Origin: Leishmania infantum JPCM5
Taxonomy: Eukaryota; Euglenozoa; Kinetoplastea; Trypanosomatida; Trypanosomatidae
Assembly (NCBI RefSeq): GCF_000002875.2
Contig: NC_009419.2
Span: forward strand, 1-64,000
Length of the DNA stretch: 64,000 nt
Reading direction: 5' to 3'
Shown: positions 9,594 to 19,602 of the stretch, piece by piece
Layout: every line of letters begins with the position of its first letter
How positions within the stretch are numbered: the stretch's first letter is position 1
The notes under the pieces: generated by a model
Databases searched by the model: none
Seen by the model: the letters and a program-made list of their open reading frames with translations, nothing else
What the model was told of the DNA's origin: nothing
Program-made: the position numbers and the translations under genes

Positions 9594-11783
9594 TCAAGAG
9601 AACAGCGCTGGAGTCTTGAAGGAAAGGTGACACAAAACAGATGCGACCTCGGTCGTGTGTCCACTTTTGGCGTGTCGGAGCGGCATAGCATGATACCCAG
9701 TTCGCAAAACACGAACCGGAATACATGCTGTGCATACATCATGCGTGGTACCACTGCGGGTGTGTGCCACAACACAAAGGCAGAGCACTGCGGTTTCCTT
9801 GCACCTTCCCTGCAGCTCCATTCTTTCGTTCCACTCGGGGTAGATTGTAGTTGGCACGGCAATGGTTTCATGCGACCACGCTTCGCCGTGAACCCACACC
9901 CGCAAGGACACGTGGGTGACGTCGGCACCGTCGAACGTGGTGCCGAGATGTGAACCGCAGATGAGTCGCAGAGCAAGGGTGAAAGGGATGGCGCTGCACC
10001 CCCCGCCGACATCGCGCAGGTGCATAGGCTTGAGAACGTAGCCGCACCCACCGTTTTGATGCGTGAAAAAGCCCTCGTTAACGCGAAAGTTGTGATCTCG
10101 CGTCTGCCAATTGAGCGCTACCATCTGACAGCCGAGGCGCCACATGAGCATGGGATCGTAGTTGGAAGAGTCGATGCGAGTACCCGCGGGGTAGATGCGG
10201 GAGAGCATGCGTGTGTTCTGGCGCGCAAAGTCCACCGGGGAGCACGCCTCTAGCCGAGCTACCTCCCCTTCCACGTAACTTTGAACGTTGAAGGGTTGCT
10301 CCTCGGCGCCCCATGACGTTGATCGGACGGTTCCAATCGAGGCGCATGCCGAGAGCTTCAGCGTGGTGAGCAGAGGTGCCCGACGGTCTGCCCGAATGCC
10401 GCTACCCGCCGTATCCTTCAGATCCTCCACACCGGCGGCATTCATCTTCCATTTTACGAGGATCTTACCTTTCAGCTTTGCCGGTGTGTACGAGGACGCA
10501 TCGAGGCGGGAGAGAAAGAGGCGCTCCTTGAACACACTGCGGATAATCTCTGCCATCCGGTTTGTCTGTTCTGGGCTCGTGTGCACTTCGAGGGAGACAA
10601 TCACGGGGAATTCGCGAGGGTTCCAGGCGGCTTCGTGATTGTCGCTAGGGTTTTGAAACGCGTAGTCGTTGATGGTGCGAACCACGTCGTCGAAGGCGAT
10701 TTTGGTGGTCATGGTGCGACCATGATACACAACGGGCACGCCAGCGGGGCCATCCCAGCAATCGATCTCAACACAGCGGCAACCGGCCAACAGCACGTCG
10801 CGATACATATTGCAGGAGCTCTCAGAATTCAGCTGATTGCCGGTGAGATAGGTGTTGTGAGAGCTGTTGATGAAGTAGTGTGGAAGGAGGTGGTCCATCG
10901 AGTCTGTCAAGCGAAGTTGACGCGCGTCTACGATGGTGTTGTGGTGCGGGTGCAGCAGAAAGGCGGTAAAGCCGTTCAAAGCCATTCGGTCCGACTGCCG
11001 GTTTGCAAAGAGGTGGAATAGGGACGCACAACGCATCGGCGTTACGTTGGCCACCGCATCGTTTGCGATGCAGAAGCGGGTGAACTCCTCTGCCGTCATG
11101 CCAGGTGTGCCGTCTGATGTCTGCCTCTCGTAGATACTGCGCACTGCCTTGGCCTCGTTGAAGTAGTGGAAGAACTCACAAAACTCTTGGTAGTTGAGGC
11201 ACGTGTCTTTGTCACTGTCGCACTGGCGAAAGCGGTCGGCAAACTCCGCAGGGGGCACTCGACCAAACAGCTTATTGGCGAGCATCGATATCTCGTTAAA
11301 GGAGAGCTTCGTCTTTCCCTGCTGCGCCGCGATGAACCAGTATCGCTCGACGGACGCATTTGCCGCATTGGCGCGGCTCTTGTCCAGAAAGGTGCGGCGA
11401 CGCTGCTCTAGAAAGTCAACCCAGGTGCTGCGCTCCAGCGCCGTGTTGCATACGAGATTCCACGACCAGCCAAACTGGGACTCCACCTGAAAGCAGTACT
11501 GAAAGTGCGTGAGGCCTGCCTTGCTGCAGATTTTGTCGGAAGGCGGTAGGGAGCGAATAGCCCACATGTCAGCAAAAAGAAGAGAGCTGTGATGCTCCGA
11601 CGCCGGCTGGCACTGAAGACCGTCGCCCACAGGAGAGAAGGATATGAGCACTTTCTTTACATTGTAGTTGCGTGTCACGCGAAGAAGGGGCACGCCCTTC
11701 TCTTTCAGCTCATCCGCAAGCTCGGAGCATTCGCGCCCCACAGAGGAGTCCCATGAATTTTCTCCAGTCAAAGTAAGGGACAT
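9594..11783 (-). CDS. Phosphoinositide-specific phospholipase C
   Basis: The enzyme hydrolyses phosphatidylinositol 4,5-bisphosphate to inositol trisphosphate and diacylglycerol. The 729 residues follow the eukaryotic PI-PLC plan: an N-terminal region about 30-135 that could be a divergent PH domain, an EF-hand loop DSDKDTCLNYQE at 189-200, the X box with NSSHNTYLTGNQ (catalytic His309), the EIDCWDG metal-binding stretch at 339-345 and VYHGRTMTTKI (His354), a Y box around 510-575 with SNYDPMLMWRLGCQMVALNWQT, and a C-terminal C2-like region about 615-725. The protein begins MSLTL and so lacks the N-terminal MG needed for myristoylation, which is known on another trypanosomatid PI-PLC; this is probably the second paralogue. 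Start ATG is at 11783. The family call is certain. Confidence 0.95.
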   Translation of the reverse strand: MSLTLTGENSWDSSVGRECSELADELKEKGVPLLRVTRNYNVKKVLISFSPVGDGLQCQPASEHHSSLLFADMWAIRSLPPSDKICSKAGLTHFQYCFQVESQFGWSWNLVCNTALERSTWVDFLEQRRRTFLDKSRANAANASVERYWFIAAQQGKTKLSFNEISMLANKLFGRVPPAEFADRFRQCDSDKDTCLNYQEFCEFFHYFNEAKAVRSIYERQTSDGTPGMTAEEFTRFCIANDAVANVTPMRCASLFHLFANRQSDRMALNGFTAFLLHPHHNTIVDARQLRLTDSMDHLLPHYFINSSHNTYLTGNQLNSESSCNMYRDVLLAGCRCVEIDCWDGPAGVPVVYHGRTMTTKIAFDDVVRTINDYAFQNPSDNHEAAWNPREFPVIVSLEVHTSPEQTNRMAEIIRSVFKERLFLSRLDASSYTPAKLKGKILVKWKMNAAGVEDLKDTAGSGIRADRRAPLLTTLKLSACASIGTVRSTSWGAEEQPFNVQSYVEGEVARLEACSPVDFARQNTRMLSRIYPAGTRIDSSNYDPMLMWRLGCQMVALNWQTRDHNFRVNEGFFTHQNGGCGYVLKPMHLRDVGGGCSAIPFTLALRLICGSHLGTTFDGADVTHVSLRVWVHGEAWSHETIAVPTTIYPEWNERMELQGRCKETAVLCLCVVAHTRSGTTHDVCTACIPVRVLRTGYHAMPLRHAKSGHTTEVASVLCHLSFKTPALFS

Positions 11784-13049
11784 GATGACGCTCTCGCGCT
11801 CGCCCTACTTCTCATTCAATGAGATGGAGTAAAGGGCCCACGCAGCGGAGATGGTGCGTTCCCTTTTGTCGTAGTTGTTCTCTGTACGTGGGGGTGGAGG
11901 GAAAGGGGGACGGTGTGCACAATAGAGAGGTGCGGCAGGTGTGGAAGGAAGACGCAGAGCAAAGCAAGAAAGGCAAAGCATTGGAACTTTAGAAGTGAAG
12001 CAGTTGCGTGGTGTTGCGGCGTACACCGACTATAGAGGCCAGCGCCGCCGTGTGTGCAAGGTGGATGCAGCGCTCCAGCCAGCATGATGGCAAAGCAACG
12101 CAGTTTTGCAAAGTACCTCGTAGGCACCACGCGTGGAGTCTTCTTTGGCATTTTGATCCTGTGCCATTGGCATGCCTGCGTACCAATACGTGCGGTGTTG
12201 GTCACTACGGGTGCTACGGAGCTGCTGACGAAGATGGCAGCTGGCCGAGCAGGAGTTGCCTGAGTAATCCTGCTCGCCTGATTGCGTGCTAGCGCACGAG
12301 AGAGGATCCGGACAACCTCACTCCAGCACGTGAGTGTGTGAGGAGCTCTTGCATCTACAGCGCTCTGTAATGTTGCCGTACAGCGGTTGCCTCTTTCGCG
12401 AAGTGCCGAGGGGTAATATGACTCAAACAACAACATCGTCCTTTATGCCTTGAGCCCACCAAGAGCCGGATTACACCTAACGCCAAAATACATTTCTCCC
12501 TCTCTTCTCCCGTAATCGAAACAAACACGCACACACACAGCGCTCAAAGGAACGCACTGTTCCGGTTGTGCGTGCTGCTGCAACGCGCTGCACTCCTAAA
12601 GGAGCTTCGCAAAGGGGCACAGCACGTTCTTCTCTCGACCGTGACTTCTCTCCCACTTTCTCGACCTCCGTTCTAGAGCGAGAAAACGCCACAAAAGAGT
12701 GAATACGCAATTCTAAGTCAACTCTCTCCAGCGGAGGTGAGGAAGGGAGAAAAAACGATGGCACCACGGTGCGCGAGGGAATGTGGGCCTCACATGTGCA
12801 GTGACGCAGCCGTATGTACGCGTCTGTTGAGTGTTATTCGCTGTCAGGCACGTCGCTCACGAACGACGAAGGAAGAAAAGAGGGGAAAAGGGGGGGCGAC
12901 GCCGCAAAAGTTAAGACAGCAGCGCGCTTGAGAACAGCATCGACCGCAAGCGCAAGTATGATGTGTGTGCTTGGCTTTCGAGGCTGAGCAAGTGGCAGGG
13001 AGGGCACGATAGGGTATGCGAAGGAGAGGGAGAGCGCGGCGCTGGGAAC
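11784..13049. other. Intergenic, PI-PLC to E1 beta
   Basis: This 1.27 kb has no gene I can support. A CA-rich short tract lies near 12525-12540. Open frames on both strands lack any conserved-looking segment. It is presumably the 3' untranslated region of the E1 beta message and the leader of the phospholipase message. Confidence 0.55.
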
Positions 13050-14150
13050 TCAAAAGTGCACCACGGACTTGATAGCATCCAACAGCTTCAGCTCGTTCGG
13101 CAGGTAGAGGCGCTCGTGCAAAGGGAACGGCGTGTCCAAGCCGCACACGCGCGTCGGCGGGGCCTCGAGTGAGAGGAAGCAGTCCTCTGTTATGCTAGAC
13201 ACCAGCTCGGCACCGTACCCGCTCGTCTTCGGCGCCTCATGCGTGACAATCACTTTACCTGTCTTCTTCACCGAGTCCGCCACCAGTTGACGGTCCCACG
13301 GCAACAAGCTGCGAAGGTCAATGAGCTCTACGGAGATGCCCTCCTTGCGCGCCATTTCTGCAGCCTTGGCCGCCACGTACACTTGAGAACCGTAGGTAAC
13401 CATAGTCACGTCACACCCCTCTACGAGAATTCGGCCCTTGCCCAGCGGCAGTGTGTAGTAGTCCGGGTTCACCTCCTCCACTGCACTACGGTAGAGAATC
13501 TTGGGCTCGAAGAAGATGCAGGGGTCGTTCTCCTCGACACATTTCAGCAGCAGGCCCTTTGCCTCCGAAGGAGACGATGGCATGACGACCTTCAATCCAG
13601 GGCAGTGAGTAAAGTAGCCCTCAACACTCTGTGAGTGATAAATGCCACCGTGGCCCACTGCAGAGCACGGGGCGCGAATCAGCATGCCACAGTGAAAGTT
13701 GCCGCCCGTGCGAAAGCGGTACTTGGCAGCTTCGTTCACAATCTGGTCAAAGGCTGGAAAGATGTAGTCGGCGAACTGTACCTCGGCGATGGGGTGCCAG
13801 CCGACGGCAGCCATGCCCACCGCAAAGCCGACAATACCCTGCTCCGTTAGCGGCGAGTCGAATACCTTCTGCGGACCATGCTTCTTGCGCAGATCAAGCG
13901 TGCAACGAAAAACGCCGCCGAACGCGACGTCTTCACCGAGAAGTACCGTCCTCTCTTTGGACAGTGCGTGATCAAGACCCGAGTTGACCGCCTGAAACAA
14001 GTTCATCTTGACGCCGTTGCGCGTCGCCTCTTCCTCGCCGGGCACGGGCGCGAATACGAACTCACTCGGTTGAACGCTGCCATGCCTCCTGGCCGCCGCA
14101 GAGCTCGCTGCAACGATCGCAGTGACAGAGGCAGCAAAAAGGCGACGCAT
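13050..14150 (-). CDS. BCKDHB: 2-oxoisovalerate dehydrogenase E1 beta subunit
   Basis: This is the beta subunit of the E1 (decarboxylase) component of the mitochondrial branched-chain 2-ketoacid dehydrogenase complex, which oxidises the ketoacids of valine, leucine and isoleucine using thiamine diphosphate. It has 366 residues from the ATG at 14150. The N-terminus MRRLFAASVTAIVAASSAAARR is basic, small and alanine-rich, as expected for a mitochondrial presequence. The E1 beta core follows: GEDVAFGGVF, FDSPLTEQGIVGFAVGMA, EVQFADYIFPAFDQIVNEAAKYR, GHGGIYHSQSVEGYF and ITHEAP-like VTHEAPKTSGYGAE. The upstream open frame to 14306 is hydrophobic leader translation and was not used. The closest alternative, pyruvate dehydrogenase E1 beta, is less likely because GGVFRCT and HSQSVEGYFTHCPGL match the branched-chain form. 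Confidence 0.93.
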   Translation of the reverse strand: MRRLFAASVTAIVAASSAAARRHGSVQPSEFVFAPVPGEEEATRNGVKMNLFQAVNSGLDHALSKERTVLLGEDVAFGGVFRCTLDLRKKHGPQKVFDSPLTEQGIVGFAVGMAAVGWHPIAEVQFADYIFPAFDQIVNEAAKYRFRTGGNFHCGMLIRAPCSAVGHGGIYHSQSVEGYFTHCPGLKVVMPSSPSEAKGLLLKCVEENDPCIFFEPKILYRSAVEEVNPDYYTLPLGKGRILVEGCDVTMVTYGSQVYVAAKAAEMARKEGISVELIDLRSLLPWDRQLVADSVKKTGKVIVTHEAPKTSGYGAELVSSITEDCFLSLEAPPTRVCGLDTPFPLHERLYLPNELKLLDAIKSVVHF

Positions 14151-15150
14151 CTGGGAGAATGGAACAACAAGAGAGCAGGAACAGGCAAGCCTCAGTCGCC
14201 AGAGAAGCTGAAATAGAAAAGAGCAGGAGTCCAGGATTGCTGCCAAGTGGAGAATTCGAGCTCCGAGGAGGCGGGTCGAGTCGCGATGGCCAGATGTAAA
14301 GCGCAAAACACAACTGTACCGCGTAGTAACGGCAGAACGTCAACGAGGCCTCGTGCTGCGTTGGTGTACGTTTGGTATGAGTAAGGATCGAGTGTGAAGG
14401 CTACGAGTGTACAAAGCAAGAAGAAGACACGTCGAGATTATGAGTCTTTGAAAGCGGAGGGAGTAAGGAATGGAAACAGCCGCAGGTGTGGCGGCGTGGA
14501 TATCGAGGTGAGTCAGCGAGTACGTGTGTGTGTGTGTGTGTGTACGCGCGCGCGTCGACGCTGGTTGGCCACTCGTTCAAGGAGCAGGCTCGCTTCTCTG
14601 CGTGGCAGCCGACAAGGCGGAGGCAGTCAGAGGGAAGAGGAAGAAAGAACGCGCAGAGAATGCCCGCAGTGAGAGCAGAATAAGTGAAGTCGAATGACAG
14701 TGATGGACAAGCATTTCTCGACCGCGGGCAGCACAGGATTGCAGCAGACCCTCCAGGGTAGGAGAGGGAGTGGAGCGCAAACAGTCTAGCGTGACTCCAT
14801 GTCTCCTCGACTACTACATTACCATTCCGTCTCGCAGAAAAAAAAAGCTGTGCTTCGTTCACGGACTACCAAAATAAAGCTGCACATCCATTGAGTAATG
14901 GGCAGCAGGCGTTGCGCTCATTCTTACGAGAGGCCTATGAGGCGTGCTCTAGGGGTCCGCGCTCACCACTCATGAGTGATGGTCACAAACCTCGAGGCTG
15001 ACGCGCCAAACAAAAGCGGGATGAGAGGCAGCGATGCGAGGAACTTGGCTGTCCCTCTCCACCACCCCCTCCGCAAGACTGTTAAAAAAAAAGGAGAGTG
15101 TGAGTAGAAGACGTACCAGCAAGTGTCCAGAGGAAAGCGCGAGCGCGCGT
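14151..15150. other. Intergenic, E1 beta to 261-residue protein
   Basis: One kilobase without a supported gene. It contains a TG repeat running into a CG repeat at 14524-14555 and an A9 tract near 15084. Confidence 0.55.
14524..14555. repeat. (TG)n-(CG)n microsatellite
   Basis: About ten TG dinucleotides followed by TACGCGCGCGCG on the plus strand. Alternating purine-pyrimidine runs of this kind can form Z-DNA. No function is shown. Confidence 0.8.
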
Positions 15151-15936
15151 CTATTTGTACAGAGAAAAATTAAGCTGCCGCACGATTGAGTGAACCGACT
15201 CCATAGTGCATGTGTGATATCGGATGCTTACGCTACCCGGAACGCTGTGCTCCCGCAGAGGGGAGGCATCCCGCAGAGACACGGTTCCATCGTCATCCTC
15301 ATTGATCTCAGCAGTGGGCGCTTTTTCCTGCTCTGACGGTGGTGATTCGGTGCGAGTCGCCAAGTGCGCCAGATATCTAGGGATGTTTGGAGTAGGCGGT
15401 GCGGGCGGGGACAACGAGCGCACAGAGGCGCTGCGTGAGGCGTCCACTGGTGTGTGGTTGTGGGGTGTCGCACAGGTGAGCATCGGCGGCGTGTTGGCGA
15501 TCACGCTCATGCTTGAGTCGGACGCACAGGCCAGCTCTTCAAGCAGGGTGCGCGGACCTTCGGCGGATGCAGTGAGTTCAGGAAAGACAGAGCGGCACAA
15601 CACAGAGGCGCTCGCTGTGTGAGAGCTGGCTACAGCAGCCTCTTCCGGAGCCTCGTCGAGGGCGCCTTTCCTCAGTGGCCGCTGAGGAGAGGAGGGACGG
15701 GCCGTTGAAGAAGATGCACCCCGCACGTGCGGCGCGCGTAACCGTTTCTCCGCGGCAGAAATTGCGATGGAGGCTGCGTACGCAACGGGGTCGAATACCG
15801 CCGCCGCTTTCGGACAGCCGCGGGCCGCCCTCGTTTGCTTCTTCTGACGCAGCATCGCTGCAGCACCCCGTACAAGCCGACGTTCACGCCGTGCAGCCCT
15901 CACGTGTATGGGGGGAGGGGGAGACACCAATGTCAT
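15151..15936 (-). CDS. Hypothetical protein, Ser/Ala/Pro-rich
   Basis: I do not recognise this protein. From the ATG at 15936 it has 261 residues: a basic N-terminus (MLRQKKQTRAARG can be an alternative start at 15855), a short helical stretch AYAASIAISAAEKRLR, then a long low-complexity region rich in serine, alanine, proline and threonine that looks disordered, an acidic patch NEDDDG, and an ordered-looking C-terminal tail with ESVHSIVRQLNFSLY. There are no transmembrane segments or catalytic motifs. The frame stays open without an ATG-initiated conserved segment up to 16575; an in-frame ATG at 16230 would give a 359-residue protein, but that part looks like translated untranslated region. 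It sits in the minus array between E1 beta and the CFAP99-like gene. Existence as a gene is likely; the start is uncertain. Confidence 0.55.
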   Translation of the reverse strand: MTLVSPPPPIHVRAARRERRLVRGAAAMLRQKKQTRAARGCPKAAAVFDPVAYAASIAISAAEKRLRAPHVRGASSSTARPSSPQRPLRKGALDEAPEEAAVASSHTASASVLCRSVFPELTASAEGPRTLLEELACASDSSMSVIANTPPMLTCATPHNHTPVDASRSASVRSLSPPAPPTPNIPRYLAHLATRTESPPSEQEKAPTAEINEDDDGTVSLRDASPLREHSVPGSVSIRYHTCTMESVHSIVRQLNFSLYK

Positions 15937-16643
15937 ATAGTGCAGACACCCATTCAGAGAAATGAATGTGAAAAGGGGGGAAGCAAACAACGGTAGAGAG
16001 ACATTAGTGTGACAGTCCCGCTGTACTGGCAGTACATGGAGTAGACTAAAGCATGCTGCATCAATCAAGCTGCGCCACAGTGCCACATTGTGAGCCAGGT
16101 CCGACGAAAGAGCGAGGGACACATAACCATCCAGCGGCCTACGGTGGAGGATGCGCAACGCATGCGCAAAAGCGCAATGCGCACACCACAAAGAGGCCCT
16201 CTCCCGGCCGGTGTCCCTTTTGTATGCCATACAGACTGCCGTCTCCTTTGGAGAGCATGCATCTTCACTTTTTTTGTTGGCACCATGAAGAAACGGAAAG
16301 GTGGCACAAACGCGTTCCCTTGGCCGGAGGTCGGCTGTATGGTCCTGTGTAGTGGTGTAGAACACACGGAAAGCATGGGCGGTGCGCCCACACACATCGA
16401 GCGAAGGGAATCGATCTGCCCTGCACGGCAAAGAAGACGCAAGCAGGTCAAAAGGATAAAGGGGCAGAGTTAAAAGAGTCTCGAGCAGGATTAGAAGGTG
16501 AAGGGAGTGAGGAAATCGCTTTACATGCACCGTCGAGAGTCGCAGCCGGAAAAAGCGGAACAGACTCTTTCTCACCTATACCTCGTGCACTATTATACAT
16601 GCAGCACATTTACCAACAAATAAGTCGTTTCGTCGACTTTCTG
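15937..16643. other. Intergenic with open minus frame
   Basis: About 0.7 kb between the 261-residue gene and the CFAP99-like gene. The minus-strand frame of the downstream gene remains open through most of it but lacks a convincing start or conserved features. No other element is seen. Confidence 0.5.
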
Positions 16644-18656
16644 CTACGCGAAATGCTGAGCCTCTTTGAGTACCCTCAGCTGCTCGAATTCTGCGCGTCG
16701 CACCAGGCCCGCCTCGTACTGTGACCATCTCTTGCGCTCCATTGAAGCACCGTCTTGGGCGCGTAGCAAGACTTCGTTTCTGCGCTGTCGCTCCGCCTCG
16801 TGCGCGGCGTGGTGGGCATCACGCTTGGCTTGGAGTCGGATTTCCAGCTTTTCATGGAACTGCGCCATTCGCGCCCTCTCCACTTGGATCCGCTCCGCCT
16901 CCACTGCCGCCCTGTGGGCCATGCGCTGCGTCAGGTTTGCCTGACGGATTCGTCGCTGCTTCTCGCGCTCACGAATGCACTCACGTTTGAGACGCTCATG
17001 CTTCTCCTGCGTGCGACTGCGTGCCTCAGCCACCCGCTGCCGCCGTGAATCCTCATCGGCCGCAGCTTCTTCGCGGAGGCGCTCCAGCGCGTCACGGAGC
17101 TCGGCCTGCGACATGCGGCCTAAGGCGGCGTCGGCCTCTCCGTCCGCCCAGGCCCGGCGCCTCTCAGTTCCCATCGCCGCGTGCTTCTCCCGCAGCCGTT
17201 CGCGCAGCAAACGGATCTCCTGAATCGCCAAGACCTGGTGTGTTCGTCGGTGCTCCTCCGCCTCCTGCGCAGCAGCGCGTAGCTGCTCCGACTCATCCTT
17301 CACCTGAGCCGCCAGGGCGCTTTTCTCTGCCGCCACCTTATCGACCGCAGCAGCGCAGTTCCGAGAGAGCTTGCTGCGCAGCTGCTGAGCATGCTCCTCG
17401 TGCTCGCGCAGCGCGTGCTCTTGCTCTCGCATATTGGCCCGCATCTCCGCCTGGTACTGCACCTTCATCCTCTGAATCTGTCGCCGGCGCGCCTGCGTCG
17501 TTCGCTCACGCTGGGCTCGTGCTCGGTCCGAAGCCTCAATGGCGCGAAGGTGGCGCTGCAATACCTCCATCTGGCGCCGCCGCTGCTCCTCTTCTAGTTG
17601 AGACTGCCGCCACAGGTCGAACCCCGTCGAATCGTGCACCGTCACCTCCAGCTCCCGCAGCGCCCTCTCCGCGTTGTCCCGCTGACGTTCTCGCGCCCGC
17701 ACCTCTCGCAAGAGCGCCGCCACGGTGGTAGGCACCGACTTCGATGTGGAGAGCATGGTGCGCAGCTGCGCAGGTGACAGACGCGCTCCCTCGTGTGTTG
17801 TGTTTTGATCCGCACTGGCCAAGCACTCCGCCGCTTTTTCAGATTGGGCAGCAGAAACGGCAGCTTCGCGCCGATGAAAGGAGAAACCGACAAGCGTCGT
17901 TGGGACCCTCTTCAGTGGAGCATTTGCTGGGGCTGGGCTGGGCTTGATGCGCGGCAGGCGCGGCTCTGGCACTGTGAAGACCATTTCACGCACCTCGTGC
18001 GGAGGCAAACGCGCACCGGCTAGCGGTCGCGACGCCGCCGCCGATGAAGAGGGAGGAAAGGTGCGGTGTTTGGTGCCTAGAGCAGCGGCCTCCTCCGCCG
18101 GAGGGCACGCCACCGCTGTCGCCGACTGGGATGGCTGTCGGCGAAACCATTCCAAGACGTCATGCGTCGCGTCCTCGGTGACCGAAGATAGGGGGGCTAG
18201 AACGTGGTGCTGAATGAAGGAATCATCGTAGACGGCTCGCCACAGCGGAACTGCGTAGCGCGACACAGACTCGCTGAATAAGAGAAACTCCACAAACTCG
18301 CAGAGACGAGGCGTCGGCATGCTACCCTTAAACATCTCACGAACAGTAGCGCCGCCGAGCGCGCGGTACTGAAAGATGAGGAGATACGCGACAAGATACA
18401 TGGATGGTCGGTAGGTACTGTTTCGCTTGTAGCAGTCCCGATACCCCTGAAAAGCGCCTTCGCACAGAGCCGCAAATCTCGAAAGGTTGAAGGCGCAGTT
18501 GCGGACAAACGTGGTTTCTTCGCTGCTCAGGTGTGGGTAGGGTACCAGTTCACCCGCCACGGTGTCCACCACAGCAGCTTCCTCTCCGCTGCTCGCTTGC
18601 CTCGCGGCACACTCCGCGGCACGGAGCAGCGCGCCCCAGACCTCTTTGGCCTGCAT
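16644..18656 (-). CDS. CFAP99-like flagellar coiled-coil protein
   Basis: From the ATG at 18656 this is 670 residues. The N-terminal 200 residues are helical and globular, with YRPSMYLVAYLLIFQYRALGG at about 81-101, then REMFKGSMPTPRLCEFVEFLLF and a segment ending VYDDSFIQHHVLAPL. This pattern resembles the N-terminal domain of CFAP99, an axoneme-associated protein. A disordered proline/alanine-rich linker follows (about 200-300). From about 320 to the end there is a long arginine/glutamate-rich single helix or coiled coil with many RERQRDNAERALRELE-type heptads. The frame extends upstream to 19100, but that part is untranslated-type composition, and MQAKEVWGALL begins the ordered domain. The CFAP99 assignment is from recalled family pattern and not from a search; a generic coiled-coil protein is the fallback. 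Confidence 0.65.
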   Translation of the reverse strand: MQAKEVWGALLRAAECAARQASSGEEAAVVDTVAGELVPYPHLSSEETTFVRNCAFNLSRFAALCEGAFQGYRDCYKRNSTYRPSMYLVAYLLIFQYRALGGATVREMFKGSMPTPRLCEFVEFLLFSESVSRYAVPLWRAVYDDSFIQHHVLAPLSSVTEDATHDVLEWFRRQPSQSATAVACPPAEEAAALGTKHRTFPPSSSAAASRPLAGARLPPHEVREMVFTVPEPRLPRIKPSPAPANAPLKRVPTTLVGFSFHRREAAVSAAQSEKAAECLASADQNTTHEGARLSPAQLRTMLSTSKSVPTTVAALLREVRARERQRDNAERALRELEVTVHDSTGFDLWRQSQLEEEQRRRQMEVLQRHLRAIEASDRARAQRERTTQARRRQIQRMKVQYQAEMRANMREQEHALREHEEHAQQLRSKLSRNCAAAVDKVAAEKSALAAQVKDESEQLRAAAQEAEEHRRTHQVLAIQEIRLLRERLREKHAAMGTERRRAWADGEADAALGRMSQAELRDALERLREEAAADEDSRRQRVAEARSRTQEKHERLKRECIREREKQRRIRQANLTQRMAHRAAVEAERIQVERARMAQFHEKLEIRLQAKRDAHHAAHEAERQRRNEVLLRAQDGASMERKRWSQYEAGLVRRAEFEQLRVLKEAQHFA

Positions 18657-19602
18657 ACAGTGGAAAGGCTGCGAGTAGTGAAGGGCCGAAACGGGGTTGA
18701 GAAGTGATGTATGGGTGGGGCAAAAACAAGGAAAAGGACGAGTAACATGGAAGAGGGGGAAAGTGTAGCGGATGCTGCCCCATCGGAGGCACCAGGAGTT
18801 GCGCGGTCGACGAGAGTGCCATGAGTAGGTGCTCCGTTGCTGAAGCGTCATCCGCCTCTCTGGGTACATGCTGTGACCACCCATGCAAAGGGTGAAAGAA
18901 CGGAGAAGGGATGAAGCAAAAGGGTGAGCCCGTGTGCAAGAGAGCGCAGCGAGGTTGGGAGTCGTGCACAAGTGTGCGCGCCTGCTCGGAGGGCCCACTG
19001 CACCCACTGGCACCTGTGAATCACCTTCAATAATCACGGGGCAGCGGCAGCGAAAGAAGGCAGGAGGTAAAAGACAGTCCCGCGTACTTTGTCTGCCCAT
19101 CTTTGGTTTGCTCGTCCCTCATCGCGCCACTGCTAAGTTGGCGGGGTGGGGGGTGTAAATGTGGGTGAGAAACTTGTGACGGGTGGGGGTAGTAAGTGCT
19201 ATCCTATATAACCAAGTAAACAGCGTGTGGAAAAAGGTTGTGGCAACAAGGGCGCAGCGGCTGGGGAGGTGAAGGGGAATGAATGAAAGCGCACCCGATG
19301 CGTGCACTCGCACATACAGCGGTGCCGTAAAGAAGGGAGGTGCGCGTGCCGTCGGAAATCGAGAAGGCGGCGCACATGTCGCGACAGCAGGTGATACAGT
19401 GCTACTTGCTTGAAGCTCTCCACTGCGCTACTATTGCTCCTACTGCGCAGATCGAGCGGTGGCCTTGTGTGGTGCGCTGCTGGGCACGCGGAAGTGTGAA
19501 GGGGGTCAGTGAACAAGCGCGACGGGATGTATGGGGTAAAAGAAGGCAGAGCTGGTCAATGTGCGTCAACGCCGCATCCATTCTCTTTGTGAAGCCGCGC
19601 GA
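18657..19602. other. Intergenic, CFAP99-like to prohibitin
   Basis: This 0.95 kb holds no supported gene. It is expected to contain the leader of the CFAP99-like gene and the 3' untranslated region of prohibitin. No repeats of note. Confidence 0.5.

Noticed and set aside
16053..16473. Possible degenerate SIDER in the intergenic region
   Set aside because: A short GCCATACAG-like resemblance to the repeat's 5' part is too limited to call.
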